The notes under the pieces: model-generated
The model's input: only the letters and a program-made list of their open reading frames with translations
Databases searched by the model: none
What the model was told of the DNA's origin: nothing
Shown: positions 42,113 to 51,484 of the stretch, piece after piece
Layout of the letters: each line of letters begins with the position of its first letter
Numbering within the stretch: position 1 is the first letter of the stretch
Program-made: the position numbers and the translations under genes
Assembly (NCBI RefSeq): GCF_042643485.1
Contig: NZ_JBHRSJ010000031.1
Coordinates: 1 to 64,000 of the forward strand
Source: Azotobacter bryophylli
GTDB lineage: Bacteria > Pseudomonadota > Gammaproteobacteria > Pseudomonadales > Pseudomonadaceae
Reading direction: 5' to 3'
Length of the DNA stretch: 64,000 bases

Positions 42113-44770
42113 ATGCGCACCGAACAGCCGAGAACCATCTATCTGAAGGATTATCAGGCGCCGGACTACCTGATCGACGAGACCCACCTGACCTTCGAGC
42201 TGCACGAGGATCGTACCCTGGTCCATGCGCAACTGGTGATGCGCCGCAATCCGGCGCGGGGCAGCGGCTTGCCGCCGCTGGTGCTGGACGGCCAGCAGCT
42301 GGAGCTGCTCTCGATCCGCCTCAACGATCGCGAACTCGGCGCCCACGATTACCTGCTGGATGACCGTCACCTGACCCTGCAGCCGGACAGCGCCGAGTTC
42401 GTCATCGACTCCAGCGTGTGCATTCACCCGGAAAGCAATACCGCCCTGGAGGGCCTGTACAAGTCCGGCAAGATGTTCTGCACCCAGTGCGAGGCCGAGG
42501 GCTTCCGCAAGATTACCTACTATCTCGATCGCCCGGACGTGATGAGCAAGTTCACCACCACGGTGAGCGCCGACAGGCAGCGCTACCCGGTGCTGCTCTC
42601 CAACGGCAACCCGATCACCAGCGGCAGCGAGGACAACGGTCGGCACTGGGCCACCTGGGAGGATCCGTTCAGGAAGCCGGCCTATCTGTTCGCCCTGGTC
42701 GCCGGCGACCTCTGGTGCGTCGAAGACCAGTTCACCACCATGAGCCAGCGCGAAGTGGCGCTACGCATCTACGTCGAGCCGGAGAACCTCGACAAGTGCC
42801 AGCACGCCATGGACAGCCTCAAACGTGCCATGCGCTGGGACGAGGAGGCCTACGGCCGCGAGTACGACCTGGACATCTTCATGATCGTCGCAGTCAACGA
42901 CTTCAATATGGGCGCCATGGAGAACAAGGGGCTCAACATCTTCAACTCCAGCGCCGTGCTGGCCAAGGCCGAGACCGCCACCGACGCCGCCCACCAGCGG
43001 GTCGAGGCGATCGTCGCCCACGAGTATTTCCACAACTGGTCGGGCAACCGGGTGACCTGTCGCGACTGGTTCCAGCTGTCGCTGAAGGAAGGCTTCACGG
43101 TCTTCCGCGATGCCGGCTTCAGCGCCGACATGAATTCGCCGACGGTCAAGCGCATCGAGGACGTGGCCTACCTGCGCACTCACCAGTTCGCCGAGGATGC
43201 CGGCCCCATGGCCCACTCGGTGCGCCCAGATGCCTACATGGAGATCTCCAACTTCTACACCCTGACCGTATACGAGAAGGGGGCCGAAGTGGTGCGCATG
43301 ATCCAGACGCTGCTCGGCGCCGAGGGCTTCCGCAAGGGCTCCGACCTGTACTTCCAGCGCCACGACGGCCAGGCGGTGACCTGCGACGACTTCGTCAAGG
43401 CCATGGAGGATGCCAATGGCGTCGACCTGGCCCAGTTCAAGCGCTGGTACAGCCAGGCTGGCACGCCACGGCTGGAAGTCGGCTCGGCGTACGACGCCGA
43501 GGCCAAGACCCTCACCCTGACGTTTCGCCAGCTCTGCCCGCCGAGCCCCGGCCAGGCGCATAAAGAGCCCTTCGTGATCCCGGTCGATCTGGCTCTGCTG
43601 GACGGGCAGGGTCGCGAGCTGCCACTGCGTCTTGCCGGCGAGGCCGCCGCGAGCGGCACCAGCCGCGTGCTGGCGGTGAACGAAGCCGAGCAGTCCTTCA
43701 CGTTCGTCGACATTCCCGAGCAGCCGCTGCCTTCGCTGCTGCGCGGCTTCTCCGCACCAGTGAAGCTGAGCTTCCCCTATAGCCGTGACCAGCTGATGTT
43801 CCTCATGCAGCACGACTCCGACGGCTTCAACCGCTGGGAGGCCGGTCAGCAGCTGGCCGTGCAGGTGCTGCAGGAGCTGATCGGCCAGCGGCAGCGCGGC
43901 GAGCCCATGGTGCTGGATCGGCGATTGGTCGCGGCGCTGAAGAGCGTGCTGGAGAACGACGGTCTGGACCAGGCGATGGTCGCCGAGATGCTCTCCCTGC
44001 CGGGCGAGGCCTATCTCATCGAGATCAGCGAAGTGGCCGATGTCGACGCCATCCATGCCGCCCGCGAATTCGCCCGCCGGGAACTGGCCGAGGCGTTGTT
44101 CGAGCCGCTCTGGCAGCGTTACCAGGCCAATCGCCAGGCTTCGCGGCAGAGCGCCTACGTCGCCACCGCGGAACACTTCGCCCGTCGCAGTCTGCAGAAC
44201 ATCGCGTTGTCCTACCTGATGCTCAGCGAGAAGCCCGAGGTGCTGGAGGCCGCTCAGGAACAGTACCGGGAGGCCGACAACATGACCGAACGGCTGGCCG
44301 CCCTGGCCGTGCTGGTCAACTCGCCGTTCGAGGAGGCCAAGGCCGAAGGCCTGGCGCTGTTCGCCGACCGCTTCAAGGACGATCCGCTGGTCATGGACCA
44401 GTGGTTCAGCGTGCAGGCCGGTTGCCCGCTGCCCGGTGGCCTGGAGCGGGTGCGGGCACTGATGCAGCATCCGGCATTCACGATCAAGAATCCGAACAAG
44501 GTGCGCGCGCTGATCGGCGCCTTTGCCAACCAGAATCATGCCAATTTCCATCGAGACGACGGAGAGAGCTACCGCTTTCTCGCCGATCAGGTCATCATGC
44601 TGAACGCCCTCAACCCGCAGATCGCCGCGCGCCAACTGGCGCCGCTGACCCGTTGGCGCAAGTACGACCTATCCCGTCAGGCGCTGATGAAGGCGGAGCT
44701 GGAGCGCATCCTCGTCTCGGGCTCGCTGTCCAGTGACGTGTATGAAGTGGTGAGCAAGAGTCTGGCCTGA
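42113..44770 (+). CDS. pepN: Aminopeptidase N (M1 metallopeptidase)
   Basis: A protein of 885 residues, the usual length of gammaproteobacterial PepN. The substrate motif GAMEN is at 267-271, the zinc site HEYFH at 303-307 with the third ligand E326 (LKEGFTVFRD). An N-terminal beta domain and C-terminal helical domain are both present. It removes N-terminal residues from peptides in the cytoplasm. It starts 13 bases after the REP-like pair and is followed by a hairpin at 44819. Confidence 0.96.
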   Translation: MRTEQPRTIYLKDYQAPDYLIDETHLTFELHEDRTLVHAQLVMRRNPARGSGLPPLVLDGQQLELLSIRLNDRELGAHDYLLDDRHLTLQPDSAEFVIDSSVCIHPESNTALEGLYKSGKMFCTQCEAEGFRKITYYLDRPDVMSKFTTTVSADRQRYPVLLSNGNPITSGSEDNGRHWATWEDPFRKPAYLFALVAGDLWCVEDQFTTMSQREVALRIYVEPENLDKCQHAMDSLKRAMRWDEEAYGREYDLDIFMIVAVNDFNMGAMENKGLNIFNSSAVLAKAETATDAAHQRVEAIVAHEYFHNWSGNRVTCRDWFQLSLKEGFTVFRDAGFSADMNSPTVKRIEDVAYLRTHQFAEDAGPMAHSVRPDAYMEISNFYTLTVYEKGAEVVRMIQTLLGAEGFRKGSDLYFQRHDGQAVTCDDFVKAMEDANGVDLAQFKRWYSQAGTPRLEVGSAYDAEAKTLTLTFRQLCPPSPGQAHKEPFVIPVDLALLDGQGRELPLRLAGEAAASGTSRVLAVNEAEQSFTFVDIPEQPLPSLLRGFSAPVKLSFPYSRDQLMFLMQHDSDGFNRWEAGQQLAVQVLQELIGQRQRGEPMVLDRRLVAALKSVLENDGLDQAMVAEMLSLPGEAYLIEISEVADVDAIHAAREFARRELAEALFEPLWQRYQANRQASRQSAYVATAEHFARRSLQNIALSYLMLSEKPEVLEAAQEQYREADNMTERLAALAVLVNSPFEEAKAEGLALFADRFKDDPLVMDQWFSVQAGCPLPGGLERVRALMQHPAFTIKNPNKVRALIGAFANQNHANFHRDDGESYRFLADQVIMLNALNPQIAARQLAPLTRWRKYDLSRQALMKAELERILVSGSLSSDVYEVVSKSLA

Positions 44771-44818
44771 CTTCATTCAGGCTTGATGCGGTCCGGGCGT
44801 GCGATTCTGACCGAGCGG

Positions 44819-44841
44819 TTCCCTGGGGGTATTCCAGGGAA
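44819..44841. terminator. Hairpin after pepN
   Basis: TTCCCTGG (44819-44826) and CCAGGGAA (44834-44841) form a perfect 8-bp stem with a 7-nt loop. No T-run follows. It lies in the 209-base gap before the CoA-transferase gene, where otherwise only an AT-richer leader is seen. Confidence 0.5.
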
Positions 44842-44979
44842 TCCGACACTCGCGAGGTCGCGGTTCGCCATTTAGAAACGAACTAAGAATAGGCATCGAT
44901 CATTCGACTTTTGTCGGTAGTTCGGGGGATTCCGGGGCGATACACTCGGACCACCGTTTCACTAATCTGAGATGTGTAT

Positions 44980-46473
44980 ATGTATAAAGATAGAATTCGG
45001 CTGTCTTCCCTGTTAGACAAAGTGATGAGCGCTGATGAAGCCGCATCTCTGATTAAGGACGGCATGACCGTCGGCATGAGCGGTTTCACCCGTGCCGGCG
45101 AAGCCAAGGCCGTCCCGCTGGCCCTGGTCGAGCGGGCCAAGACGAATCCGCTGAAAATCACTCTGGTGACCGGCGCCAGCCTGGGCAACGACATCGACAA
45201 GAAGCTGACCGAAGTCGGCGCTCTGGCTCGCCGTCTGCCGTTCCAGGTCGACACCACCCTGCGCAAGGCCATCAACGACGGCAAGGTGATGTTCATCGAC
45301 CAGCATCTGTCGGAAACCGTCGAGCAGATGCGTGCCCACCAGATTCCGCGTCCTGATATCGCGGTGATCGAGGCTGTCTCCATCACCGAGGAAGGCCACA
45401 TCGTTCCCACCACTTCTGTGGGCAACTCGGCTAGCTTCGTGCAATTCGCCAAGCAGGTGATCGTCGAGATCAACACCACCCTGAGCACCGATTTCGAGGG
45501 CCTGCACGACATCTACCTCCCGGAAGAGCGCCCCAACCGCACACCGGTCAAGGTACTGAAAGCCGAAGACCGTATCGGCAGCGCGGCCATCGCCGTCGAT
45601 CCTTCGAAGATCGTCGGCATCGTCTTCAGCGAGCTGCGCGACTCCCCGTCCAATGCCCTGCCGGCGGATGAGGAAACCCAGGCCATCGCCGATCACCTGA
45701 TCGCCTTCCTGAAGCAGGAAGTGGACGCTGGCCGCATGCCCAACAGCCTGCGCCCGCTGCAGGTCGGTATCGGCACCATCGCCAACGCGGTGACCAGCGG
45801 TCTGGTGAAATCGCCCTTCACCGATCTGGTCCAGTACTCCGAAGTGCTGCAGGATTCTACCTTCGAGCTGCTGGAGGCCGGCAAGCTGAAGTTCGCCTCG
45901 GCCAGTTCCATCACCGTCTCGGCCGCCTGCGGCGAGCGTGTGTTCGGCAACATCAACGCGTACAAGGACAAGCTGGTGCTGCGTCCGCAGGAAATCTCCA
46001 ACCTGCCGGAAATCGTCCGCCGTCTCGGCACCATCAGCATCAACACCGCGCTGGAATTCGACATCTACGGCAACGTGAACTCCACTCACGTCAACGGCAG
46101 CAAGATGATGAACGGTATCGGTGGTTCCGGCGACTTCGCCCGTAACGCCCAGCTGGCCGTGTTCGTCACCAAGTCCACCGCCAAGGGCGGCGCGATCTCC
46201 AGCGTGGTACCGATGGTCAGCCATGTCGACCATACCGGTCACGACGCGGATGTCCTGGTCACCGAGATCGGCTTGGCCGACCTGCGCGGCTTGGCTCCGC
46301 GCGAGCGTGCTCGTGCCATCATCGACAACTGCGTGCACCCGGACTATCGCGCTGCGCTGAACGACTACTTCGAGCGTGCTTGCGCCAAGGGCGGTCAGAC
46401 TCCGCATATCCTGAGCGAAGCGCTGAGCTGGCACGTCAGTCTGGAAGAAAATGGTGCCATGCTGGTGAAGTGA
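44980..46473 (+). CDS. Acetyl-CoA hydrolase / succinyl-CoA:acetate CoA-transferase family
   Basis: A protein of 497 residues, class I CoA-transferase of the Cat1/AarC type. Segments include VMSADEAASLIKDGMTVGMSGFTRAGEAKAV at the N-terminus (beginning near residue 15), GIGTIANAVTSGL, the GNVNSTHVNGSKMMNGIGGSGDF loop, and VTEIGLADLRGLAPRERA near the end. It moves CoA between succinyl-CoA or propionyl-CoA and acetate. ATG at 44980 gives the family start MYKDRIRL; GTG at 44974 is less likely. A perfect terminator follows. Confidence 0.92.
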   Translation: MYKDRIRLSSLLDKVMSADEAASLIKDGMTVGMSGFTRAGEAKAVPLALVERAKTNPLKITLVTGASLGNDIDKKLTEVGALARRLPFQVDTTLRKAINDGKVMFIDQHLSETVEQMRAHQIPRPDIAVIEAVSITEEGHIVPTTSVGNSASFVQFAKQVIVEINTTLSTDFEGLHDIYLPEERPNRTPVKVLKAEDRIGSAAIAVDPSKIVGIVFSELRDSPSNALPADEETQAIADHLIAFLKQEVDAGRMPNSLRPLQVGIGTIANAVTSGLVKSPFTDLVQYSEVLQDSTFELLEAGKLKFASASSITVSAACGERVFGNINAYKDKLVLRPQEISNLPEIVRRLGTISINTALEFDIYGNVNSTHVNGSKMMNGIGGSGDFARNAQLAVFVTKSTAKGGAISSVVPMVSHVDHTGHDADVLVTEIGLADLRGLAPRERARAIIDNCVHPDYRAALNDYFERACAKGGQTPHILSEALSWHVSLEENGAMLVK

Positions 46474-46493
46474 TCGCTTCGACTGCATAGCCC

Positions 46494-46529
46494 AAAAAAC
46501 CGCGACCCCAGGGGGGCGCGGTTTTTTTT
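46494..46529 (+). terminator. Strong Rho-independent terminator after the CoA-transferase
   Basis: An 11-base arm (46494-46504) pairs with 46517-46527. Inside, CCCC/GGGG can extend the stem, and eight T (46522-46529) follow. The A-run on the left makes it usable on both strands, matching the convergent bat operon. Confidence 0.93.
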
Positions 46530-46619
46530 CGCCAGTCGTTCTGGTTGCAGTTGCAGGCCGGCCTCGACCACGCGCCCTGCGGCTAGACGGATTTCGCCCC
46601 GTTGCCGTTTCGCTGTTCC

Positions 46620-48257
46620 TCAGCGGGGATAGAGGGGCGGCAGCGCACTCGTTTCTTTGGCCCGGTCGGTCGCCTGCGCCGGTGGCAGATCGCAGATCGC
46701 CTGCCAGAGATCCTCGCCCTGCCAATGCTGGCCGCTCGCGCTGTACAGGGCGCCGTTCAGGCCGTCGAGTGCGTCGGACAGCGGCACGAAGCGGGCGGCC
46801 ATATCGGCGAGGGTTTCCGGTTGCTGGCGGGCCCAGGCATCGAGGGCCTGGCGGGTGGCCTGGGTATCGTTGGCCAGGCAGGCGCGGCGCAGGTCGTCCA
46901 GCAGGGTTCGCGGGCTCGGTCCGCTGGCCATGGTGGGCAGAACCGCGGGTTGGCGACGGGCATGCCACCAGAGGCCGAAGCCGAGCACCGTCGTGCAGAG
47001 AAGCAGACCGCTCGCCAGCTGCCAGGGCCAGAGCTTATGCCGGGAAAGGCTCGCCGATGCCGCCGAGGCGGCCGAAGGCGAATCCAGGGACAGATTGGGA
47101 TTCACCGCCACCTCGAGGGTGCGCGCCGGCAGGGTGGCCCGTTCGAGCCGGTCGGTGACGGTGTTCCACCACAGGATCTCCAGTGCCGGCAGCTCGATCC
47201 GCCCGTCGCGGGTCGGGATCAGCGCTTCCCGTTCTTCCCGGCTGCCGATCAGGCCGCGCTCGCCGATTTCGTTATGCATCTGCGGTGGCTCGGGGTAGCG
47301 CCGCAGGCCGTCGACCTGAGCCGTGCTCAGCGGCGGCAACTGGACGCCAGCCAGGCCCTCGGCCTTGAGCAGCAGGTTGCGGGTCAGCGAGTCGCCGACC
47401 CGGGCCTGATCCGGCTCCGGGCTCCAGCTTTCGCTGAGACTGAGGGACCGGGCCGGCAACCAGGGCGCATCGGCCGGGTAGGCGGCCGGCTTGGCCTTGA
47501 CCTGCAGGACGAGCGGTGGGGATTCGACCTTGATCGCTCGCCCGGGGCGCGGACCGAAGGGGGATTCGCCGTCCTGTCCCTGATCCTGGCTGACCTCGGT
47601 CGCGTTGAAGACCAGGGGAGGAATGCTCAACTCGCCACTGCGCTGGGGGAACAGGGCATAGCGGACCTCGATCACGCCATGGCGCACGCCGTTGATCGTG
47701 GTCTCGTAGGTGCGGGTCTGGCCGATCTGCTCGATGCGCGCATCGGCCATCTGCAGCGGAGTGAGGCTGCTGTCGTCGTACAGCGAGATCGAATGATAGA
47801 CGCGCAGGGTCAGGATGGCCTGAGCCTGGACGTAGATGCTCTCCCGGTTCAGGCTGGCATCGATGAATACCGGGTCGAGCTGTGCCTTGCCGGTCGCCGG
47901 CCCCTCCCGCACATACAGGGTGATCGGCTGGCTCTGCAGATCGCCGACCTGCAGGGGGGGGATCACCAGGAAACCGTGCTGCTTCGGTTGCAGGGTGATG
48001 ATCCAGGCCGTGCTGGTGTCGGCCTGGCCCTCCTGGCTGTGCAGGCTGTTGACCTGGCGCGTCCCGAGCACTTCGAAGAGGTCGTGCAGCGGAGTCAGAT
48101 CCGGCTTGCCGAACAGGGTGGGATCGCTGCTTTCCAGGCTGAGCTCGATGGACTCGCCGGCATCCAGGCGAGTGCGGTCGACGCGGGCCAGGAGCGCATC
48201 GGCGCTGGCCTGCCAGGCCAGAGCGCTGAGCAGAAGGGCGCAAAGCAGGCGAATCAT
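46620..48257 (-). CDS. BatD-like oxygen-tolerance protein
   Basis: A protein of 545 residues with a signal peptide (1-19, ending ASA), a BatD beta-rich periplasmic region, one transmembrane helix near 430-450 (LASGLLLCTTVLGFGLWW) and a cytoplasmic tail. Motifs such as ARVDRTRLDAGESIELSL and the PPL...G repeats match the Bacteroides-type BatD (aerotolerance) family. It overlaps the BatB/C gene by four bases and is the last gene of a six-gene unit. Confidence 0.85.
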   Translation of the reverse strand: MIRLLCALLLSALAWQASADALLARVDRTRLDAGESIELSLESSDPTLFGKPDLTPLHDLFEVLGTRQVNSLHSQEGQADTSTAWIITLQPKQHGFLVIPPLQVGDLQSQPITLYVREGPATGKAQLDPVFIDASLNRESIYVQAQAILTLRVYHSISLYDDSSLTPLQMADARIEQIGQTRTYETTINGVRHGVIEVRYALFPQRSGELSIPPLVFNATEVSQDQGQDGESPFGPRPGRAIKVESPPLVLQVKAKPAAYPADAPWLPARSLSLSESWSPEPDQARVGDSLTRNLLLKAEGLAGVQLPPLSTAQVDGLRRYPEPPQMHNEIGERGLIGSREEREALIPTRDGRIELPALEILWWNTVTDRLERATLPARTLEVAVNPNLSLDSPSAASAASASLSRHKLWPWQLASGLLLCTTVLGFGLWWHARRQPAVLPTMASGPSPRTLLDDLRRACLANDTQATRQALDAWARQQPETLADMAARFVPLSDALDGLNGALYSASGQHWQGEDLWQAICDLPPAQATDRAKETSALPPLYPR

Positions 48258-49987
48258 TGAGTGGTTTCCTGATGCTGTCTCTGTTCGTACCAGAATTTTC
48301 GTCGGAGCAGTTCGCCGGGATTATCCGGGATCTGGCGCAACCATTGTTCGAGCGCCTGGCGGCGCTCCTCGCCGAGCTCCTCCAGGGCGTCGCCCGCCGG
48401 CTCGATGCCGGGCTTGGCCGGTTCGCCGGAGTCTTCGGGCCCGGCCGCCGCGGAAAGGGCGTCGCCCTGCCGGGCGACGGACTGAGACGACGGCTCGGTC
48501 GGGGTTTCCTGATCGGTACCGGCGAGGGCGCTAGGGGACTGGCCGTCCGTCTCCTCGGATGCTGCATCGTTGCCGGGCTCGGTCTGCTCGGTGCGCTCGC
48601 CGGGTTGTGATGCCTGGGCCTGTTCCAGCTGGCGCAACAGTTCCTCGACCAAGGCCTTGTTCTGCACTGCCGGCTCCAGATCGGGCTGCAGCTCCAGGGC
48701 GCGCGCATAGGCGTCCAGCGCCGCCTCCAGTTCGCCGCCGCGGGCCAGGGCGTTGCCGCGATTGTAGTGGGCGGCGGCGTCGCGGCCCTCGGCGAAGCGC
48801 TCGGCGGCCGCGGCATAGTCGCCGGCCTGGTACAGCGCCAGCCCTTGCCACTGGCGGTTCTCGAAACGGCTCGCGGCCTCGCTCGGGCGTCCTTCTGTCA
48901 GCAGGCGTTGTCCCTGTTGATCCGGTCGTGCCCAGAGATCGGCGAATTCGAAGGCATGGCTGGTCTGGGGCTGGACGAGCAGCAGGGGCAGGCAGAGCAG
49001 CCAGCCGCGCCGTCCGGCGCAGGCGGCGAGCAGCAGCAAGGGCAGCAACAGCCAGTGCCCCTGGTCCGCCCAGGTGCTCAGGGTGCTGGTCTCGCTGTCC
49101 TGATGCAGCTGATGCGGCGATCTCAGCAGGTGCAGCTGGCGCAGATCGCGATCATCCAGGCTGGCGGTCTGATAGCGGCCGCCCAGCTTGCCGGCGACTC
49201 GGGCGAGACCGGCGCTGTCCAGGCGCGGCAGCAGGATCGTGCCCTGCTCGTCCTTGAGGAAGCCGCCGTCGGCCAGGGGGACGGGCGCGCCCTGGGGGGT
49301 GCCGATGCCGAGAATATCGAGGCGTTCCTCGCGTCCGTCGAGCCGCTCGACCATGCCGCGGCGCTCGCTTTCGTCCAGCGCGCTGGCGATCAGCAGGACC
49401 CGCCCGGACTGGCCTCGCGCGCCCTGATCGAGCAGGGCCAGGGCCTTGTCGAGGGCGAGGTCGGCGCGCTGCCCGGCGGTCGGCATGATCGAAGGTTGCA
49501 GGGCGTCCAGCAGGTTGCGGGTGGTGCCCAGGTCGTCGGAGAGCGGCACCAGGACATGAGCGCTGCCGGCGTAGACGACCACGGCGGTCTGCGCTTCCTG
49601 GCGCGCCGCGAGCAGGTCGAGCAGCTTGTGCTTGGCCTGCTCGAGGCGGTTGGGAGCGACGTCGCCGGCGAGCATGCTGGGCGTCATCTGGAGCAGGACC
49701 ACCAGAGGATCGGCGCGTTTGCCGGTGGGCTGTTCGATCCGCTGCCAGCTGGGGCCGAGCAGGGCCAGCAGGGCGATCAGCCAGGCCAGGCCGAGAGCGA
49801 TCCAGGGCAGACGGCTTCCGCGTCTGCCGACCCGGCGCAGGAGCGCCGCCTGGAAAACCGGCGGCAGCAGCAGCTCCCAGCGTCCGGTGCGGCGCCGGCG
49901 ATGCCAGAGTTTCCACAGCAGCCAGGCGAGCAGGGGGAGCAGCAGCAGCCAGAAAGGGCGCTGCCAGTGCGGCCAGAGTTCGCTCAT
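48254..49987 (-). CDS. BatB/BatC-like fusion: VWA domain plus TPR
   Basis: A protein of 577 residues with two N-terminal transmembrane helices, then a VWA domain (about 95-300), another helix pair near 310-345, TPR repeats (about 375-450: GLALYQAGDYAAAAERFAEG, YNRGNALARGGELEAAL), and a Gln/Glu/Ser/Pro-rich tail. The MIDAS motif DxSxS is degraded to LLQMTPSM (QxTxS), so metal binding by this VWA is doubtful. It overlaps BatA and BatD genes by four bases each. ATG at 49987 is used. Confidence 0.85.
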   Translation of the reverse strand: MSELWPHWQRPFWLLLLPLLAWLLWKLWHRRRRTGRWELLLPPVFQAALLRRVGRRGSRLPWIALGLAWLIALLALLGPSWQRIEQPTGKRADPLVVLLQMTPSMLAGDVAPNRLEQAKHKLLDLLAARQEAQTAVVVYAGSAHVLVPLSDDLGTTRNLLDALQPSIMPTAGQRADLALDKALALLDQGARGQSGRVLLIASALDESERRGMVERLDGREERLDILGIGTPQGAPVPLADGGFLKDEQGTILLPRLDSAGLARVAGKLGGRYQTASLDDRDLRQLHLLRSPHQLHQDSETSTLSTWADQGHWLLLPLLLLAACAGRRGWLLCLPLLLVQPQTSHAFEFADLWARPDQQGQRLLTEGRPSEAASRFENRQWQGLALYQAGDYAAAAERFAEGRDAAAHYNRGNALARGGELEAALDAYARALELQPDLEPAVQNKALVEELLRQLEQAQASQPGERTEQTEPGNDAASEETDGQSPSALAGTDQETPTEPSSQSVARQGDALSAAAGPEDSGEPAKPGIEPAGDALEELGEERRQALEQWLRQIPDNPGELLRRKFWYEQRQHQETTQ

Positions 49988-50991
49988 CGGCGCCTCCTGG
50001 AGGCCGGCCAACGCGGGCGTTGTGGCCAGAGATCACGGGCGATCAGCAGCAGGCTGAGCAGCAGGGCTGCGGCCAGCGGCCAGCTGTAGAGGGCTTTGGC
50101 CGGGCGCGCCAGGGTCTTTTGCTGGGTGATGGGCTCCAGGCGATCCAGAGCCTCCCCGACGCTGTCGAGCTCTTCGCGGGAGCGCGCGCGGAAATACTCC
50201 CCGCCGGTCTGGCCGGCGATGGCGCGCAGCGTCGGCTCGTCCAGATCCAGACCGGGGTTCATGCCCAGCAGGCCGATCAGACCGCCTTGCTGGGGATCGG
50301 CACCGATGCCGATGGTGTAGATGCGCACCCCTTCCTGCGCGGCGAGTCGCGCCGCGACCAGCGGGTCTATCTCGCCGCCGGTGTTGGCGCCGTCGGTGAC
50401 CAGCACCAGCACGCGGCTTTCCGCCGTGCGCAGGCGCTTGACCGCCAGGCCGATGGCGTCGCCGATGGCGGTGTTCTTGCCGGCGATGCCGATCATGGCC
50501 TCGTCCAGCCAGGTGCGCACGGTCCTGCGGTCGAAGGTCAGCGGCGCCTGCAGATAGGCCTGGCTGCCGAACAGGATCAGGCCGACGCGATCGCCCCGGC
50601 GTTCCTCGATGAACGGGCCGAGCATCCGCTTGACCAGCTCGAGACGGCCGATGGGTTCGCCTTCCCAGTCCATGTCGGCGTACTCCATGGAGCCGGAAAC
50701 GTCCACGGCGAGCAGCAGGTCGCGGCCGCTGGTGGGCAGCGGCTGCGGTTCGCCGACCCATTGCGGACGGGCAGCGGCGATCAGCAGCAGCAGCCAGATC
50801 AGCACGAACGGCGCCTGTTGCCGCCAGCTCGGCAGACGCAGGCGGGCGCGGCGGCCGCTGAGGCTTTCCAGCTCCGCCAGGAAGCTCACCCGCAGCGCCG
50901 CCTCGCCGCTGTCGGCGGCCGGCAGCACGACGCGCAGCAGCCAGGGCAGGGGAGCGAGCAGGAAGATCCAGGGCCAGGCGAATTCAAACAT
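49984..50991 (-). CDS. BatA-like VWA membrane protein
   Basis: A protein of 335 residues. N-terminal helices (about 5-20 and 60-75), a VWA domain with intact MIDAS DVSGSM (97-102) and VTDGANTGG, and a C-terminal helix (LAAALLLSLLLIARDLW). In Bat-type operons such VWA proteins act with a MoxR ATPase as envelope chaperones. Starts and stops overlap with DUF4381 and BatB/C genes, indicating coupling. Confidence 0.88.
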   Translation of the reverse strand: MFEFAWPWIFLLAPLPWLLRVVLPAADSGEAALRVSFLAELESLSGRRARLRLPSWRQQAPFVLIWLLLLIAAARPQWVGEPQPLPTSGRDLLLAVDVSGSMEYADMDWEGEPIGRLELVKRMLGPFIEERRGDRVGLILFGSQAYLQAPLTFDRRTVRTWLDEAMIGIAGKNTAIGDAIGLAVKRLRTAESRVLVLVTDGANTGGEIDPLVAARLAAQEGVRIYTIGIGADPQQGGLIGLLGMNPGLDLDEPTLRAIAGQTGGEYFRARSREELDSVGEALDRLEPITQQKTLARPAKALYSWPLAAALLLSLLLIARDLWPQRPRWPASRRRR

Positions 50992-51484
50992 GCCGTCTTA
51001 TCCAGATTTCCACGGCCTGCTGCAGGCCGTCGATGGCCTTGTCGTCGAGCCGGCATTCGGCGCGATAGCCGCCTTCCACCAGGATCATCCAGCGGGTCAG
51101 GCCGGCGGCCGGGCAGCGGCTGTCCAGATAGGCCAGCCAGGCGCGGCCGCTCAGGGTATGGCTGTTGGCGTCCGGATAATGGGCGCGACAGAGCCTTTTC
51201 AGCAGCGCGTTTAGCTGCTGCAGCCAGGGTCCGGCGGGCATGTCGTAGGGCCTGCTCAGCTGCACCAGTTCGTCGAGGGCGGCTTGGCGCTGCGAGTCCA
51301 GGGTCGGCGCCGGCGGGGGGGCGGGCCGTCGCCGCGGCAGTCGATGGCGCAGCAGCCAGAGGCCGACGGGGAGCGCCGTGCCGAGCAGCGCCAGCAGCCA
51401 CCAGCCGGGGGCGGGCGGCCACCAGGGCACGGCCGGCGGGGGAATCAGGGGTTCCAGCTGATCCAGCGGATTCGTGCTCATCAT
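50984..51484 (-). CDS. DUF4381 family membrane protein
   Basis: A protein of 166 residues with a Pro-rich N-terminus, one transmembrane helix (about 28-46), a basic Pro/Arg loop, then a cytoplasmic helical part (LDELVQLSR, NALLKRLCRAHYPD, LSGRAWLAYLDSR). It is found between DUF58 and VWA genes in MoxR operons. The function is unknown. Its frame overlaps both neighbours. Confidence 0.85.
   Translation of the reverse strand: MMSTNPLDQLEPLIPPPAVPWWPPAPGWWLLALLGTALPVGLWLLRHRLPRRRPAPPPAPTLDSQRQAALDELVQLSRPYDMPAGPWLQQLNALLKRLCRAHYPDANSHTLSGRAWLAYLDSRCPAAGLTRWMILVEGGYRAECRLDDKAIDGLQQAVEIWIRRHV

Noticed and set aside
42761..44635. Long minus-strand frame within pepN
   Set aside because: Antisense to pepN with composition typical of a frame shadow.
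46602..48260. Plus-strand frame of 552 codons over batD
   Set aside because: Complementary to the BatD gene, which has a signal peptide and family motifs; the plus-strand product has none.
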